From Schlesneria sp. DSM 10557 (GTDB taxonomy: Bacteria > Planctomycetota > Planctomycetia > Planctomycetales > Planctomycetaceae), in contig NZ_CP124747.1 of the NCBI RefSeq assembly GCF_041860085.1, forward strand, positions 3,038,001 to 3,102,000: 64,000 nucleotides of DNA, read 5' to 3'. The position numbers and the translations under genes are program-made. Positions 35,517 to 44,825 of this stretch are shown here, piece after piece; the first letter of the stretch is position 1, and each line of letters opens with the position of its first letter. The notes beneath the pieces are model-generated. The model was not told the origin of the DNA. It did not search any database and worked only from the letters and a program-made list of their open reading frames with translations.

Positions 35517-35996
35517 ATGACTGTCACAGAAACCTTTGAGTTACTCAGCTACGTCGTCACGGTCATTGGTTTGCCCATGGCGATCTGTATTTTCATTTAT
35601 GAGCAACGCAAAGAACGTGACAACGAAGAGGAAGAAGCGTATCAACTGCTCGCAGATGCCTACAACGACTTTCTGCGACTGGTGATTGCCAATCCCGATC
35701 TGAAACTCCGATCCCAGACTGCCTGTGGTGAACTGACCGAAGAACAACAGGAACGTCAGCAAGTCATCTTCGAGATGCTGATTTCGTTGTTCGAGCGGGC
35801 TTACCTGACTGCTTATGAGGAACGAATGAACCTCAAGCAGCAGCGCCGCTGGCATTCCTGGGACGATTTTATGCGAGAATGGTGCCGTCGAGACGACTTC
35901 CGTGCGTGTCTGCCCAGACTGCTGCACGGCGAAGACCCCGATTTCGCAGACTACATCCGGAAGTTAGCGGAGGAAGAGAGCCGTTCTGTCCACTGA
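35517..35996 (+). CDS. Small membrane-anchored hypothetical protein
   Basis: A 159-residue protein with one N-terminal membrane helix (LLSYVVTVIGLPMAICIFIY) followed by a charged cytoplasmic part rich in Glu, Gln and Arg (KERDNEEEEAYQLLADAYNDFL, TEEQQERQQVIFEMLISLFERAYLTAYEE), predicted to be long helices. This resembles the small single-helix proteins with a helical tail found in many bacteria, without assigned function. It starts 5 bases after the Gfo/Idh gene and so is likely translationally linked to it. No enzyme motif seen. Confidence 0.72.
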   Translation: MTVTETFELLSYVVTVIGLPMAICIFIYEQRKERDNEEEEAYQLLADAYNDFLRLVIANPDLKLRSQTACGELTEEQQERQQVIFEMLISLFERAYLTAYEERMNLKQQRRWHSWDDFMREWCRRDDFRACLPRLLHGEDPDFADYIRKLAEEESRSVH

Positions 35997-36230
35997 TCGG
36001 CATTCGGGAACAGATTCACCCTGCGTGCCGCAGGTTTCGGCACGATTGTGACGAACACCTCTGATCAACCCTGCCTACTCTGAGTCAGAACGGCTGATCC
36101 TGCTTCGTCGTGATTCCTGGCCGGGGCAGATCACGAACCGGCCCCGCCCCGGTGGGAAAACGAAAGAGCCGCCAGAAGGTGCGACACAACTTCAGGCGGC
36201 CCGTCCTCATTCGAAGCGATTGCGATTGTT

Positions 36231-36806
36231 TCACGGCGAATGAGGTACAGGATTATCGTCATTATTGTTGTTATTGTTCAGGGCAATCACGAGAGCGGCG
36301 ATCGCAATCCCCGCGACGATGATCCCCGCAGCACACAACAAGACTCCTGTACCATCATCACAACAGGTTCCGCACTGGCCACGGGCCCCGTTCTCACCCA
36401 GAACGAGCAGGCCTTGCGTGCGGGAAGAAGGTGGTGCCGCTTTCTCAGTCCAGAAGCGATAACTCCCCTGAGTGGCACCGCAACTCACCTGATAGACACC
36501 TGATTTGACATTCTTGATTGCGAACCGGCCTTCGCTGTCCGTCACGGATTGGCCGATCACGGCCGAACCCCGCTTGACGACGACTTTCTGACCTTCCACC
36601 GGAGTTCCGCTCTGATCAACGGCCCGACCGTTGAAGACATTACCCTGCCCGAGCGTGACATCAAGAGTGGCATTTTCTGCCACAATCTTCACTGCTGGCT
36701 TCGCGGGGACCCGTTGTTCTGCCAGCAGACGAGTTTGAGGAAAAACCACTCCTGTCGCGGCCAGAGTGACAAAAGCATACTTAATGAAGGCCAATCCCTT
36801 GCTCAT
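36231..36806 (-). CDS. Membrane protein with carboxypeptidase-regulatory-like domain and Asn-rich tail
   Basis: A 191-residue protein: signal peptide (residues 1-30), a linker, then a CarboxypepD_reg-like beta domain (VFNGRAVDQSGTPVEGQKVVVKRGSAVIGQSVTDSEGRFAIKNVKSGVYQVSC), a Gly/Cys segment with GQCGTCCDDG, a strong C-terminal membrane helix (VLLCAAGIIVAGIAIAALVIAL), and a short tail with six consecutive Asn. The beta domain would face the periplasm or cell exterior. Proteins of this plan are frequent in planctomycetes. The start is supported by AGGAG upstream. Function unknown; the CxxCC segment may form disulphides. Confidence 0.82.
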   Translation of the reverse strand: MSKGLAFIKYAFVTLAATGVVFPQTRLLAEQRVPAKPAVKIVAENATLDVTLGQGNVFNGRAVDQSGTPVEGQKVVVKRGSAVIGQSVTDSEGRFAIKNVKSGVYQVSCGATQGSYRFWTEKAAPPSSRTQGLLVLGENGARGQCGTCCDDGTGVLLCAAGIIVAGIAIAALVIALNNNNNNDDNPVPHSP

Positions 36807-37387
36807 GTCCGGGCTCCTAATGTTTGTCTTAAGAACGTTTGGTCACCGCCCAATCGGACGGTTCCAGGGTCATGCTCTGCAGGTACTAAGCCGTAGAAAA
36901 AATGCCCCTCATGAGTAAAAATCGGAATTCTGCCCCTCGAACTTCTGTGAAAAACCCGAAAATTTCGAAAATTCTTCGTAATCGACAAAGTTTAACATCG
37001 CAAAAACTGCCGAAATGCGAATACGCAGCCGGTTCGCATTCAGAAAGGGCGATACGAAAACCTTGAACAGAGCGATCGCCGAGGTAGTGGTTCCTTACGA
37101 GGAACGAGAGGGGTGACGGGCGAAGAGAGAAATCCACGAAAAAGGAGCGAGACACCGACGGCCCCTGGAGAATCCAGGCTGCGAGTCGGGAACCAATTTT
37201 CGTCCTGAGAGTGGCCAAGGTCCGTTCGGGGACGATCGGCATTGCGACAACAAGGTCGCTACCCTGCGTCAGGCAAAGGCCCGGCGAGTAGCGCAGCAGA
37301 GATCATGAGTCAAAACAAACGCAAAGCGTCCCCAAGCCACCTCGTCATTCGAGATCGCTTGGGGACGGCAAGTGAAAAAAGGCGAGA
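36807..37387. other. Intergenic region with a hairpin, no gene supported
   Basis: About 580 bases between two minus-strand genes. From 36895 to 37010 the sequence is unusually A/T-rich for this window and probably includes the promoter of the gene ending at 36231. A long-looped inverted repeat at 37328-37366 follows the downstream neighbour (separate entry). Confidence 0.4.
37328..37366 (-). terminator. Possible terminator of the acyl-reductase-like gene
   Basis: GTCCCCAAGC (37328-37337) pairs with GCTTGGGGAC (37357-37366) across a 19-base loop, 21 bases after the minus-strand gene's stop. On the minus strand a T-rich segment (GCTTTGCGTTTGTTTTG) follows. The large loop makes it weaker than a classical terminator. 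Confidence 0.5.
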
Positions 37388-38860
37388 CTACCGGACCGGT
37401 GCGGTCACCAGTTGGTCGAGGATCTTTGCATAATCACCGACGCCATGGCCATTGCCGGTGATTCGGACCGATCCCGAATTCAGCCCCTGTCGCCATGTCG
37501 TACGTCCCTGAACCAGATCAGCAAACGTGTTGATGTCCAGATGACAGGTCGCGGCACGGTCAGCGTGAATACCCAGTTCGACCGAGATCAGTTCATGACC
37601 ACGTGCGATCAGTTGCCATTGCCCGCCACCGTGTCCGGCGATGTCCAGTCCAAGCACTCGCTCTTCAGCTTCGGTCTGGAGGGGAACGCCGGCCTGATCG
37701 ATCAGCGGTTTCAAATGCGTGGCGGCATCGAATTCCGGTTCGATTGGCTTCTTACTCGGGGTGGGGAAGCCGTTCTCGATGGCGATTCGAGACAACTTCA
37801 TCAGCAGCTGCCGGTCGACATGCGGACAGGGCAGTTGAGGCATCGCCAGATCCGTGTTCGTTGTGTCGAACTCGGGATCCATTTTCCAGTACGAGTTGTA
37901 GACGCGAATGTGTTCGTAGAACAGCATTTCCGACTCAGACGCATCGTCAGGACGTTCGCCCGCCCCATAGAACGACGCACCGTAAAATCCGGTTGCCTGT
38001 TCCAGCACGTCACGAATAAGGCGCACAGTGACGGGATGCTTGGGCGTTAAGTGATAGGTCTTTCCGTGCCAGCGAGCGTGTGTGATGACGTGCGCCATGA
38101 CAGCAGAGACCCAGTCCACCGGCACCAGGTGCTTGGTTTCATTCCCTGTCAATGTCAGACGGACATGGTCCCCTCCCACGAGGCCGGTTTCGTTCGGAGA
38201 GTAGGCACGGACAATCGTGTGGACCAACTGCAAGGCTGCGTAGTAACCGTGGTAGGTCGTCGTCTGTCCGGTCTGGGAATCACCGATAATGATTCCCGGT
38301 CGAAACACGGTCGGTTCATCCAGGAAGTCCGCTTGCCGAACGAGCGTTTCCGATTGAAGTTTGCTGCATTCGTAATCGTTCGAAAACTGCTGCCCAACGT
38401 TCAGTTCCGTTTCCAGAACCTTCCCCTGCCTCAGCCCGGCGACGTACGCCGTCGAAACATGGTGGAATTTACGAATTCCCGCATTGCGGCAGAATTCGAG
38501 AACGTTGTGAGTCCCTTCAACATTGGACTTCCAAGGCTCACCCTCTTTACTGGTCGAGTGAAATGTCAGGCTCGCCGCATTGTGAATCACTGCTGTGCAG
38601 TGTTCTGCCGCCCAGCGCACATCGACGGCATCCATCCCCAGATCGGGCTGGGAGATATCCCCCTCAATCACGACAGGTCGCGAGAGTGGCTTTCCCAGCT
38701 CTGCATCCCAGGCACAAAGAGCCGTTTCAATACGCTGGCGTGCGGTCTGCTTTCGATTGGGTCGGACCACCACCGCTACTGGAACGTCACGAAGAAGCAG
38801 ATCGCGAAGCAAATAGTTACCGAGCAGCCCGGTCGCCCCGGTTAACAGGTGATAACTCAT
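37388..38860 (-). CDS. Fatty-acyl-reductase-like SDR protein with SCP2-like C-terminus
   Basis: About 490 residues. The N-terminal ~280 residues form an extended SDR domain of the NAD_binding_4 (male sterility / fatty acyl-CoA or thioester reductase) type: TGATGLLGNYLL nucleotide motif, HNAASLTFHS, VEGTHNVLEFC, STAYVAG and the catalytic YECSK. The C-terminal ~100 residues (QWQLIARGHELISVELG, CHLDINTFADLVQGRTTW) look like an SCP2-type lipid-binding domain. Together this suggests reduction or handling of a long-chain acyl group. The ATG at 38860 starts directly at the SDR strand; the frame upstream to 39070 is unlikely to be coding. Confidence 0.82.
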   Translation of the reverse strand: MSYHLLTGATGLLGNYLLRDLLLRDVPVAVVVRPNRKQTARQRIETALCAWDAELGKPLSRPVVIEGDISQPDLGMDAVDVRWAAEHCTAVIHNAASLTFHSTSKEGEPWKSNVEGTHNVLEFCRNAGIRKFHHVSTAYVAGLRQGKVLETELNVGQQFSNDYECSKLQSETLVRQADFLDEPTVFRPGIIIGDSQTGQTTTYHGYYAALQLVHTIVRAYSPNETGLVGGDHVRLTLTGNETKHLVPVDWVSAVMAHVITHARWHGKTYHLTPKHPVTVRLIRDVLEQATGFYGASFYGAGERPDDASESEMLFYEHIRVYNSYWKMDPEFDTTNTDLAMPQLPCPHVDRQLLMKLSRIAIENGFPTPSKKPIEPEFDAATHLKPLIDQAGVPLQTEAEERVLGLDIAGHGGGQWQLIARGHELISVELGIHADRAATCHLDINTFADLVQGRTTWRQGLNSGSVRITGNGHGVGDYAKILDQLVTAPVR

Positions 38861-39941
38861 AAAGTGCGGTTCCACGGAGAATTCAAATGTCCTGCATTGG
38901 GCCGTGCGGGACCAGGATCGTGATTCAAAAGCCAGAACTGATGTTCGTCGGTGCTTCGAGTTCCACGAAATCGTGGGCTGCCTCGCGAACTGGCTAGCGT
39001 CGCATATCCTGTGCGACAACGTTCTCCAGCGGACGCTCCTGTCCATCGATCGGGGACACGGCCATGTCACCCAATCTGTCCGTCAGAGTCTAGCTCGTCC
39101 TCCAAGGCTATTTCAATCGTCTGCAAGCCAACCAAAACCGCACGCATCCTCACACCGCTGAAAAAGTTTCACCACAAGGACCATTGAGAACACTTAGCGC
39201 GACCGGTTTTGTGAGACAATCCGGCAGCCGTAACTGCCGATGCGACCGGGATTTGCCGCAAAAGGCAACGAATAGTCTGGCAAATCGCTTCTTGAGCTGA
39301 AGTTTTCCCTTCAATGAAATCCCCTGATTTTTTCTCCATCGACTCAACCATACTTACGGGAGTGTAATTTTCCTCCCGAAAGCAGACTGTACGCGGCCAT
39401 GGGAACACCGGCTGCGATATCGTATGGCGAGTTGCTCAAGAAATTGCCAAGCCGAAGCGGGGAAACCTGCTCCTGGAAGGCATTTCTGCCGAGGCCTTCC
39501 CAGTGAGCGTGAACGAGGTGCGGGCCTGCTAACGCTCCTATTGATTGCCGTCTCGGAGGGGTCTTTGGAATCGCCGGGCATCATTCCACTGGGGAAGGAC
39601 AGGGACTACTCCGACCGTGCCGTGGACGATATCCATAGAGACGCCCATTCCGACCATGAGAGGGGACCGCCGGTTCATTGAAGTCGAAGATCCGTTTCAA
39701 CAGGTCAGACCATTCCCTCATCGCAGCGATTGAACGAGAGAGAGCTCTCGAAAAAGTCCACTTCGACAACGCATTCATGATGACCTCCCGCAGTACCTTG
39801 GATACGGAACGACTGGCGATGACGTGGGTGTCACCTGCCTGAAGTCATGCTAGGACAGCGGGATAAGGCCATCGTGAAGCGACTTTAAATTCCCCTTTAT
39901 TCTTCACCCTTTGAACAATTGCTCTCACGTTCACCGGTCTG
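38861..39941. other. Long intergenic region, no gene supported
   Basis: About 1.1 kb between two minus-strand genes. No ORF has protein-like composition. A small inverted repeat CGGGAG/CTCCCG lies near 39357-39378. The promoter of the acyl-reductase-like gene should lie at its left end. It could hold degraded coding sequence, but nothing is recognisable. Confidence 0.4.
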
Positions 39942-41327
39942 TCATGGTGGAAGACGAACTCGGAAGGTACTCCCCTTCCCCGGTTGACTTTCGCATTCCA
40001 GCCGCGCGTTGAGGGATCCAGCAAGTCGCCGGGCGAGAGCCAGTCCGAGCCCCTCTCCCCGTTCCCCGGAGTGGCGTGCCGCTCGCGTTCGATAGAACGG
40101 ATCAAAGATGGCCGAAAGATCCTCGGTCGCAATTCCCTGGCCACGGTCAGCAACTTCCAGCACACACTCAGAACCGCTGCGAAATCCATACACACGAATC
40201 TCTGAGCCCGGCGGACTGTACTTCATCGCATTGGTCATCAGGATCTCCAGAATCTGCTCCAGCAGATCGGGCCGGGTCTCACAAATCAGGGGTGATTCGC
40301 AATTCGCCTGAATATCCGTCCGACGCGCGTGACAGGACCATTTCGTCAGATCCTGATGAAGCCACTCACACAAGTCGACCTCCTGCATGGGGGTCAGCTT
40401 CGATTCCTCATCAGGACGAGCCAATCGCAGTAACGTGTCCACGGTTCGGTTCAGCCTCAGAACCTCATCCTGAACGATCGACAGAGTCTCACGGTACTCT
40501 TCACTCGAGCGTGTTCGACGCAAGGCTAACTCGGCATGCCCCTGAAGGATTGTCAGGGGGGTCCGCAGCTGATGCGCGGCATCAGCTGCGAACTGTCGTT
40601 GCCGTTCGTACGCCAGGAAAATGGTATCCAGCAATTCATTAAACGACTGCGCCAATTCCTGCAGTTCGTCATTCGTTTCCGTCACCGTCAGTCGTGCCTG
40701 TATGTCGTCGCTGCGGATCTGGCGAAGGTCCTGCGCCATCTTTCGAACGGGATCAATCGCCCGTCCCACAAACCAGCGTCCGAGCACAGCGGCGACCAGC
40801 CAGCAGAGGATGGGAAGGACTACCAGCACCAGTGCGAGCAGCCGCAGAAGTCCCCACAAGCGGGCAAAATCACGTGCGACGACGATCGTGACATGACTTT
40901 GCTCAAGCGGCGTCCTCTCAATAAGCGGCTTTGGATTCGGCGCACTCAAGTCCTGCTGCAGGAATTTCCAGTTCGCTCTGTCTCCCGCTGATGTCGACTG
41001 CCGGGCCATCAGCCAGGCGGCATCGCTCGAAGTCAGATTGCGTGACTGGTCGAGAACTCGCCCCTCGTCCCCGACGACAATCCAGCGAATTTCATCACCA
41101 CCCCGGTCCGCTCCGAACATGACCGTATGATCTGACGGTTCCCACTTCACATCGTCATCTTCGACCTCGACAGCCGCTACGAGTGTCTGCAGGGCGGTTT
41201 CCAGTTGCTCGTCGAATCGTTCGGTGAGATATCCCCGCGCCGCACCGTAAATCAAGAGCGAGTTTCCGAGCAGAATCATGGCGAGAGCAGCGAGAAAGAA
41301 GAACGAAACCCGGCTGACCAGTTTCAT
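39942..41327 (-). CDS. Sensor histidine kinase (HAMP-containing, OmpR-partner type)
   Basis: A 461-residue inner-membrane kinase. Two membrane helices (residues about 8-30 and 160-185) flank a periplasmic sensor region; a HAMP domain follows (RWFVGRAIDPVRKMAQDL), then the H-box FAADAAHQLRTPLTIL with phospho-acceptor His252, the N-box ILMTNAMKYSPPGSEI and ATP-binding G-boxes VADRGQGI and GEGLGLALARR. Its start ATG overlaps the stop of the upstream response-regulator gene (ATGA), so the two are translationally coupled and form a two-component pair. The signal sensed is unknown; the sensor domain is short and not recognised. Confidence 0.94.
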   Translation of the reverse strand: MKLVSRVSFFFLAALAMILLGNSLLIYGAARGYLTERFDEQLETALQTLVAAVEVEDDDVKWEPSDHTVMFGADRGGDEIRWIVVGDEGRVLDQSRNLTSSDAAWLMARQSTSAGDRANWKFLQQDLSAPNPKPLIERTPLEQSHVTIVVARDFARLWGLLRLLALVLVVLPILCWLVAAVLGRWFVGRAIDPVRKMAQDLRQIRSDDIQARLTVTETNDELQELAQSFNELLDTIFLAYERQRQFAADAAHQLRTPLTILQGHAELALRRTRSSEEYRETLSIVQDEVLRLNRTVDTLLRLARPDEESKLTPMQEVDLCEWLHQDLTKWSCHARRTDIQANCESPLICETRPDLLEQILEILMTNAMKYSPPGSEIRVYGFRSGSECVLEVADRGQGIATEDLSAIFDPFYRTRAARHSGERGEGLGLALARRLAGSLNARLECESQPGKGSTFRVRLPP

Positions 41328-42019
41328 GGGTACGACTCGCTGTTTGAGGAATGTTCGAGAAAATAGCCCATTCCCCGGCGCGTCTGGATTACCCGAGGGC
41401 CGTACGCCTCAAGCTTCTGCCGTAGCTCTTTGACGTGAACTTCCAGCGTATTCGATAATCCGTCGAAGTTTTCGTCCCACACCGATTCGTAGATGCGAGT
41501 CCGAGTCAGCACCTTTCGCGGATTTCGCAGAAAGAAACTGAGCAGGGCCAGTTCTTTTGTGGTCAGATTCAGCGCATGCCCGTCACGAGAAGCGCGCTGA
41601 GTCGCGAGGTCGATCCGGATATCCTCGAACTCCATGGTTAAACTGTCGGACTGATCGTGACGGCGAAGCAGCGCCCGCACTCGTGCCAGCAGTTCTTCGA
41701 ACGCAAATGGCTTCGTCAGGTAGTCGTCCGCACCGGCATCCAGGCCGGTGACACGTTCCGAAATCGCATCGCGCGCCGTAAGGAACAACACAGGCGTCGA
41801 GCGGTTCTTCTGACGAAATCGCCGCAGAACCTGGACCCCGTCCTCGACCGGTAACCACCAGTCGAGCAGCACGAGATCCCACGTGTCCACCTGAAGCCGG
41901 TCCCACGCGGCCAGACCATCTTCCGCATGCTCGACAGAGTACCCCTCTTCGGTCAGCCCCCGAACCAGAAAGTCGGCGATTCGCCTTTCATCTTCGACCA
42001 CCAGGATGCGACTGCTCAT
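41324..42019 (-). CDS. OmpR/PhoB-family response regulator
   Basis: A 231-residue DNA-binding response regulator. The receiver domain (residues 3-115) has Asp10-type acidic residues (VVEDE), the phospho-acceptor Asp53 in DLVLLDWWLP, the conserved Thr in LFLTARD and Lys in YLTKPF. The C-terminal winged-helix domain (residues 130-223) ends with the recognition helix SNTLEVHVKELRQKLE and wing RRGMGYFL. Overlaps the histidine kinase gene by 4 bases, which identifies its partner. Targets unknown; copper- and envelope-stress-type pairs share this layout. Confidence 0.95.
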   Translation of the reverse strand: MSSRILVVEDERRIADFLVRGLTEEGYSVEHAEDGLAAWDRLQVDTWDLVLLDWWLPVEDGVQVLRRFRQKNRSTPVLFLTARDAISERVTGLDAGADDYLTKPFAFEELLARVRALLRRHDQSDSLTMEFEDIRIDLATQRASRDGHALNLTTKELALLSFFLRNPRKVLTRTRIYESVWDENFDGLSNTLEVHVKELRQKLEAYGPRVIQTRRGMGYFLEHSSNSESYP

Positions 42020-42194
42020 GCCGGGTTCCCACAGGACGCAAAAACTTCATATCCCATCTTAGGGTCCGTTGGAGTCTGCGTGACGGCTTCAACAGAAAGA
42101 TAAAGACGAATTTAGAATTCGCTCACCTTCACCTTATCAGCCACTTCTAGGATCCCCCTGCAACAACGGTTTTGCCCAAGCAAGTCTCTGACAA

Positions 42195-42764
42195 ATGAAA
42201 GTGAATCCAATGATGACCCTGCACTCCTGCTTTCTGAACGTGTCATCCACCCTGCGCGACATCCTGTTCTCTCGCCCCGATGGCGAGTGGACGATGCATG
42301 ACACACTGCGAATGCATCATCCCCTGTCATCCGAGACTTCACGCCACACAACACGGGTCAGTCTGTGCGGCTATGACTCGGAATATGATTTCGAACAGCA
42401 GTGGAGTAGTTGGGACCAATTGCGTTCATCAAGAGGCTTGAACGCACTGGTCATCCTGAACCACCAAATTCAGTCGGACTTGAGTGAGGTGATCTGCAGA
42501 CGAAACCCCGCCCGCCGATTGATCCTGACCCCGACTCTGGGACATTGGCCTGGCACCGACAGTGCCGCGGATCTCGCACTGTCGCACAATGCACTCGGAT
42601 GGAGGTCCATCGAAGTCTGCCGAGATACGAGACTGGCTCTGCAAACGGCGACCAGGCAAACCGAACCGGACGAACGACTGGTCATCTTCTGGCCCGCGCC
42701 ACTGGAATTCGCGGGGTTGCTGGCAATCGGGCACGACGAAGGGGTCCTCCGCCCCGTGATGTAA
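42195..42764 (+). CDS. Hypothetical protein
   Basis: A frame of 189 codons (ATG at 42195 or 42210) with plausible protein composition in its second half (LNALVILNHQIQSDLSEVICRRNPARRLILTPTLGHWPGT, ERLVIFWPAPLEFAGLLAIG), showing alternating strands and helices. No family recognised, no signal peptide and no good ribosome-binding site. A minus-strand frame overlaps it; I prefer this one because the other is compositionally poor and collides with the rhomboid gene. It may be a small gene of lineage-restricted function. Confidence 0.45.
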   Translation: MKVNPMMTLHSCFLNVSSTLRDILFSRPDGEWTMHDTLRMHHPLSSETSRHTTRVSLCGYDSEYDFEQQWSSWDQLRSSRGLNALVILNHQIQSDLSEVICRRNPARRLILTPTLGHWPGTDSAADLALSHNALGWRSIEVCRDTRLALQTATRQTEPDERLVIFWPAPLEFAGLLAIGHDEGVLRPVM

Positions 42765-42840
42765 TCCCCGTCCGTGATACCAACTCGAAAGGGTCGTCAG
42801 AAACAAGATGACAGTCTGTGGCCACTTCGAGCTCGAGGCG

Positions 42841-44088
42841 CTAAAACAGCGTTCCTTCGACGGCGTCATTGAATTGATCCGGGGCGAGAGGTGTTTCTTC
42901 GCCAGCATCTGCTCGCATAAAGGGTTGGGAGGGCAACTCGAGTTTCTGTTCCAGTGAAAACTGCGAGACATCCGCCGGTGCGGTGGTCAGTGGAGAATCA
43001 TCCCCTCCCCCGACTAATTTTGAGGATGCGCCGGCGCGGATCTGGCTCAGCCAGACGGCGGCCTGGCTGCCGAAAAACCGTAACAGCACTCCTTCTGCCG
43101 CACGGCGCTGCTGTGTATCTAGATGACGCCACAATCGTCGGGTCCCGTCAATGAGTCGCGGATCGGCGGGATGGATCGACAATCCCTCGATCAGTCGCGC
43201 CCAGGCTTTGGGCAGGTCACCCTGCTGCTCCGCATTCTTTGACCAGGTCAACCACGCCCCACTCAATGTCGGGTCGAACAGGACAGCCTGTTCCAACCGC
43301 TCGTCAGCAAGGTCCAAATTGGCCGTCTGAGTCGCCCGATACCATTGATACCGGCCGACCCAGAAAGGATGCGCAGCCAGCATCAGGGCGGGCAGCATCC
43401 AGAAATGAGCCAGCACGACTGCCGCTCGCACAATCGTCAGGTGCCCCACCGGGCCGGACATCAGCCAGGCAATGCAGGCCCCGTAACAGAACCCCGCCAG
43501 ATGAGCAGCGTTCGGACAGTCCCAAATTCCCGCGATCGAAGCGAGCCACCCTAAACCGATCAGACAAACCCCGGCAACACCTGCGTCTGCGGGGAAGATC
43601 TCCGCAACGTCGCCATGAAACCGACGCAGCACGACGAGAGCACCAAGAATCGCACAAATGACACCCGACAAGCCGGTGATAGCCTGCCCGAGACAAAGCT
43701 GTGCCATGACAGGAATACAGAATGCCGGGAACAGAAACAGCAAGACTCGAAAGCTGCCCCATCGCTGTTCCAGTCGATGCCCTGCGTACCACATCCCAAA
43801 GAAACAGAGCACCAGGTGCACTGTATCTTCATGGTGAAGCGGCGTAACGGGAATCCGCCACCAGTCCCCATTCCAGACATCCAGCGGACCGGACAGTTCT
43901 GTATCACCAGCACTACGCACACCATCCTGCAGAACAGACTGGTGCAGCATTTGAATCGCGCCCCAGTTCCGCTGGACGTCCCGCAGTATCTGCTGCTCCG
44001 AAATGGCCTCGAACTGACAACTGAGGAACAGTGTGATACAGAGGACAAGCGATTCTGCGGTCACTGGACCAAGTCGAATCCAGTTCAT
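42841..44088 (-). CDS. Rhomboid-family intramembrane serine protease with TPR-like tail
   Basis: A 415-residue protein. The rhomboid core carries the catalytic serine in GLSG (Ser141) and histidine in CPNAAHLAGFCYG (His196), and the L1/TM2 segment LHHEDTVHLVLCFFGMWYAG, where the Asn commonly found in the H-x-x-x-N pattern is replaced (HLVLC). Membrane helices cover about residues 90-245. The C-terminal ~170 residues are soluble, with a TPR-like part (LDLADERLEQAVLFDPTLSGAWLTWSKNAEQQGDLPKAWARL). It probably cleaves membrane-anchored substrates. The start has GAGAGGAA upstream. Confidence 0.88.
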   Translation of the reverse strand: MNWIRLGPVTAESLVLCITLFLSCQFEAISEQQILRDVQRNWGAIQMLHQSVLQDGVRSAGDTELSGPLDVWNGDWWRIPVTPLHHEDTVHLVLCFFGMWYAGHRLEQRWGSFRVLLFLFPAFCIPVMAQLCLGQAITGLSGVICAILGALVVLRRFHGDVAEIFPADAGVAGVCLIGLGWLASIAGIWDCPNAAHLAGFCYGACIAWLMSGPVGHLTIVRAAVVLAHFWMLPALMLAAHPFWVGRYQWYRATQTANLDLADERLEQAVLFDPTLSGAWLTWSKNAEQQGDLPKAWARLIEGLSIHPADPRLIDGTRRLWRHLDTQQRRAAEGVLLRFFGSQAAVWLSQIRAGASSKLVGGGDDSPLTTAPADVSQFSLEQKLELPSQPFMRADAGEETPLAPDQFNDAVEGTLF

Positions 44089-44825
44089 GGTGACAATTCC
44101 TCTCCCTGACGAAAATCGACATCCGTGCCCCTCAATTCCACCGTGTGACTGACCTCACTCCCTGATTCATCCGACTGCTCTCCTGTTTTTCGGACCGAGC
44201 ATCGAAGTCGAATTGCAAATTGAGATCGGAAGAGGTCAATCGACGGAACGGCATTCTGTTCTCTCGCCCCGACTCCGAAATCGGCATGGTCTGCAAATGA
44301 ACAGATCTGCGAATCACCATTCAGCGATACGATGCGTCTTCGTCAGTCTCATGTCACTGATTTTGCAGGACCGACTCACTTTTCGCCAGCAATTTCGTAG
44401 ATCGCGACCTCTTTCAAACGACCGGCAATATCCGCAAGGGTTGATTTTTGACGGGTTGGTCGGACCGGCAGGTCTGCTGAGATTCGCACAGACGTTCACT
44501 TAAGACCCTTATCTGCACATTTTCAGTCTCTCCCGGCAGGGCTCGCTGAAACGAGAAAGTCACCAAAATCGTTAAACTTCCCCACGGCGAGTTCCGAAAA
44601 ACAAACGTGATTCCACTGAATTATTTCTGCAGGTGAGTACCACCGCACCCGCAGGTCCTGGCGACCGATTCGAGTATCGAAGTCGTTTGTGATGGTTACC
44701 TAAACCCTGACAGAAAGATTGCGTGCTGTCATACGCCTGATCGCTGTTCCGCGCAACCTCGTCAGAGTGAACCGGGAATGCTGACTGGCTGCCAACAATA
44801 CTCCTCAAACGTGTGACATCTGGCT
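44089..44825. other. Intergenic region, no gene supported
   Basis: About 740 bases between divergent genes (rhomboid minus, lipoprotein plus). ORFs are short and random-looking. No repeat or RNA gene recognised. Confidence 0.4.

Noticed and set aside
38051-38845. A 264-codon plus-strand frame within the acyl-reductase-like gene
   Set aside because: The minus-strand frame has clear SDR motifs; the plus-strand one has none.
42429-42971. Minus-strand frame of 180 codons
   Set aside because: Overlaps the end of the rhomboid gene in another frame and has poor composition; the opposite strand is more protein-like.
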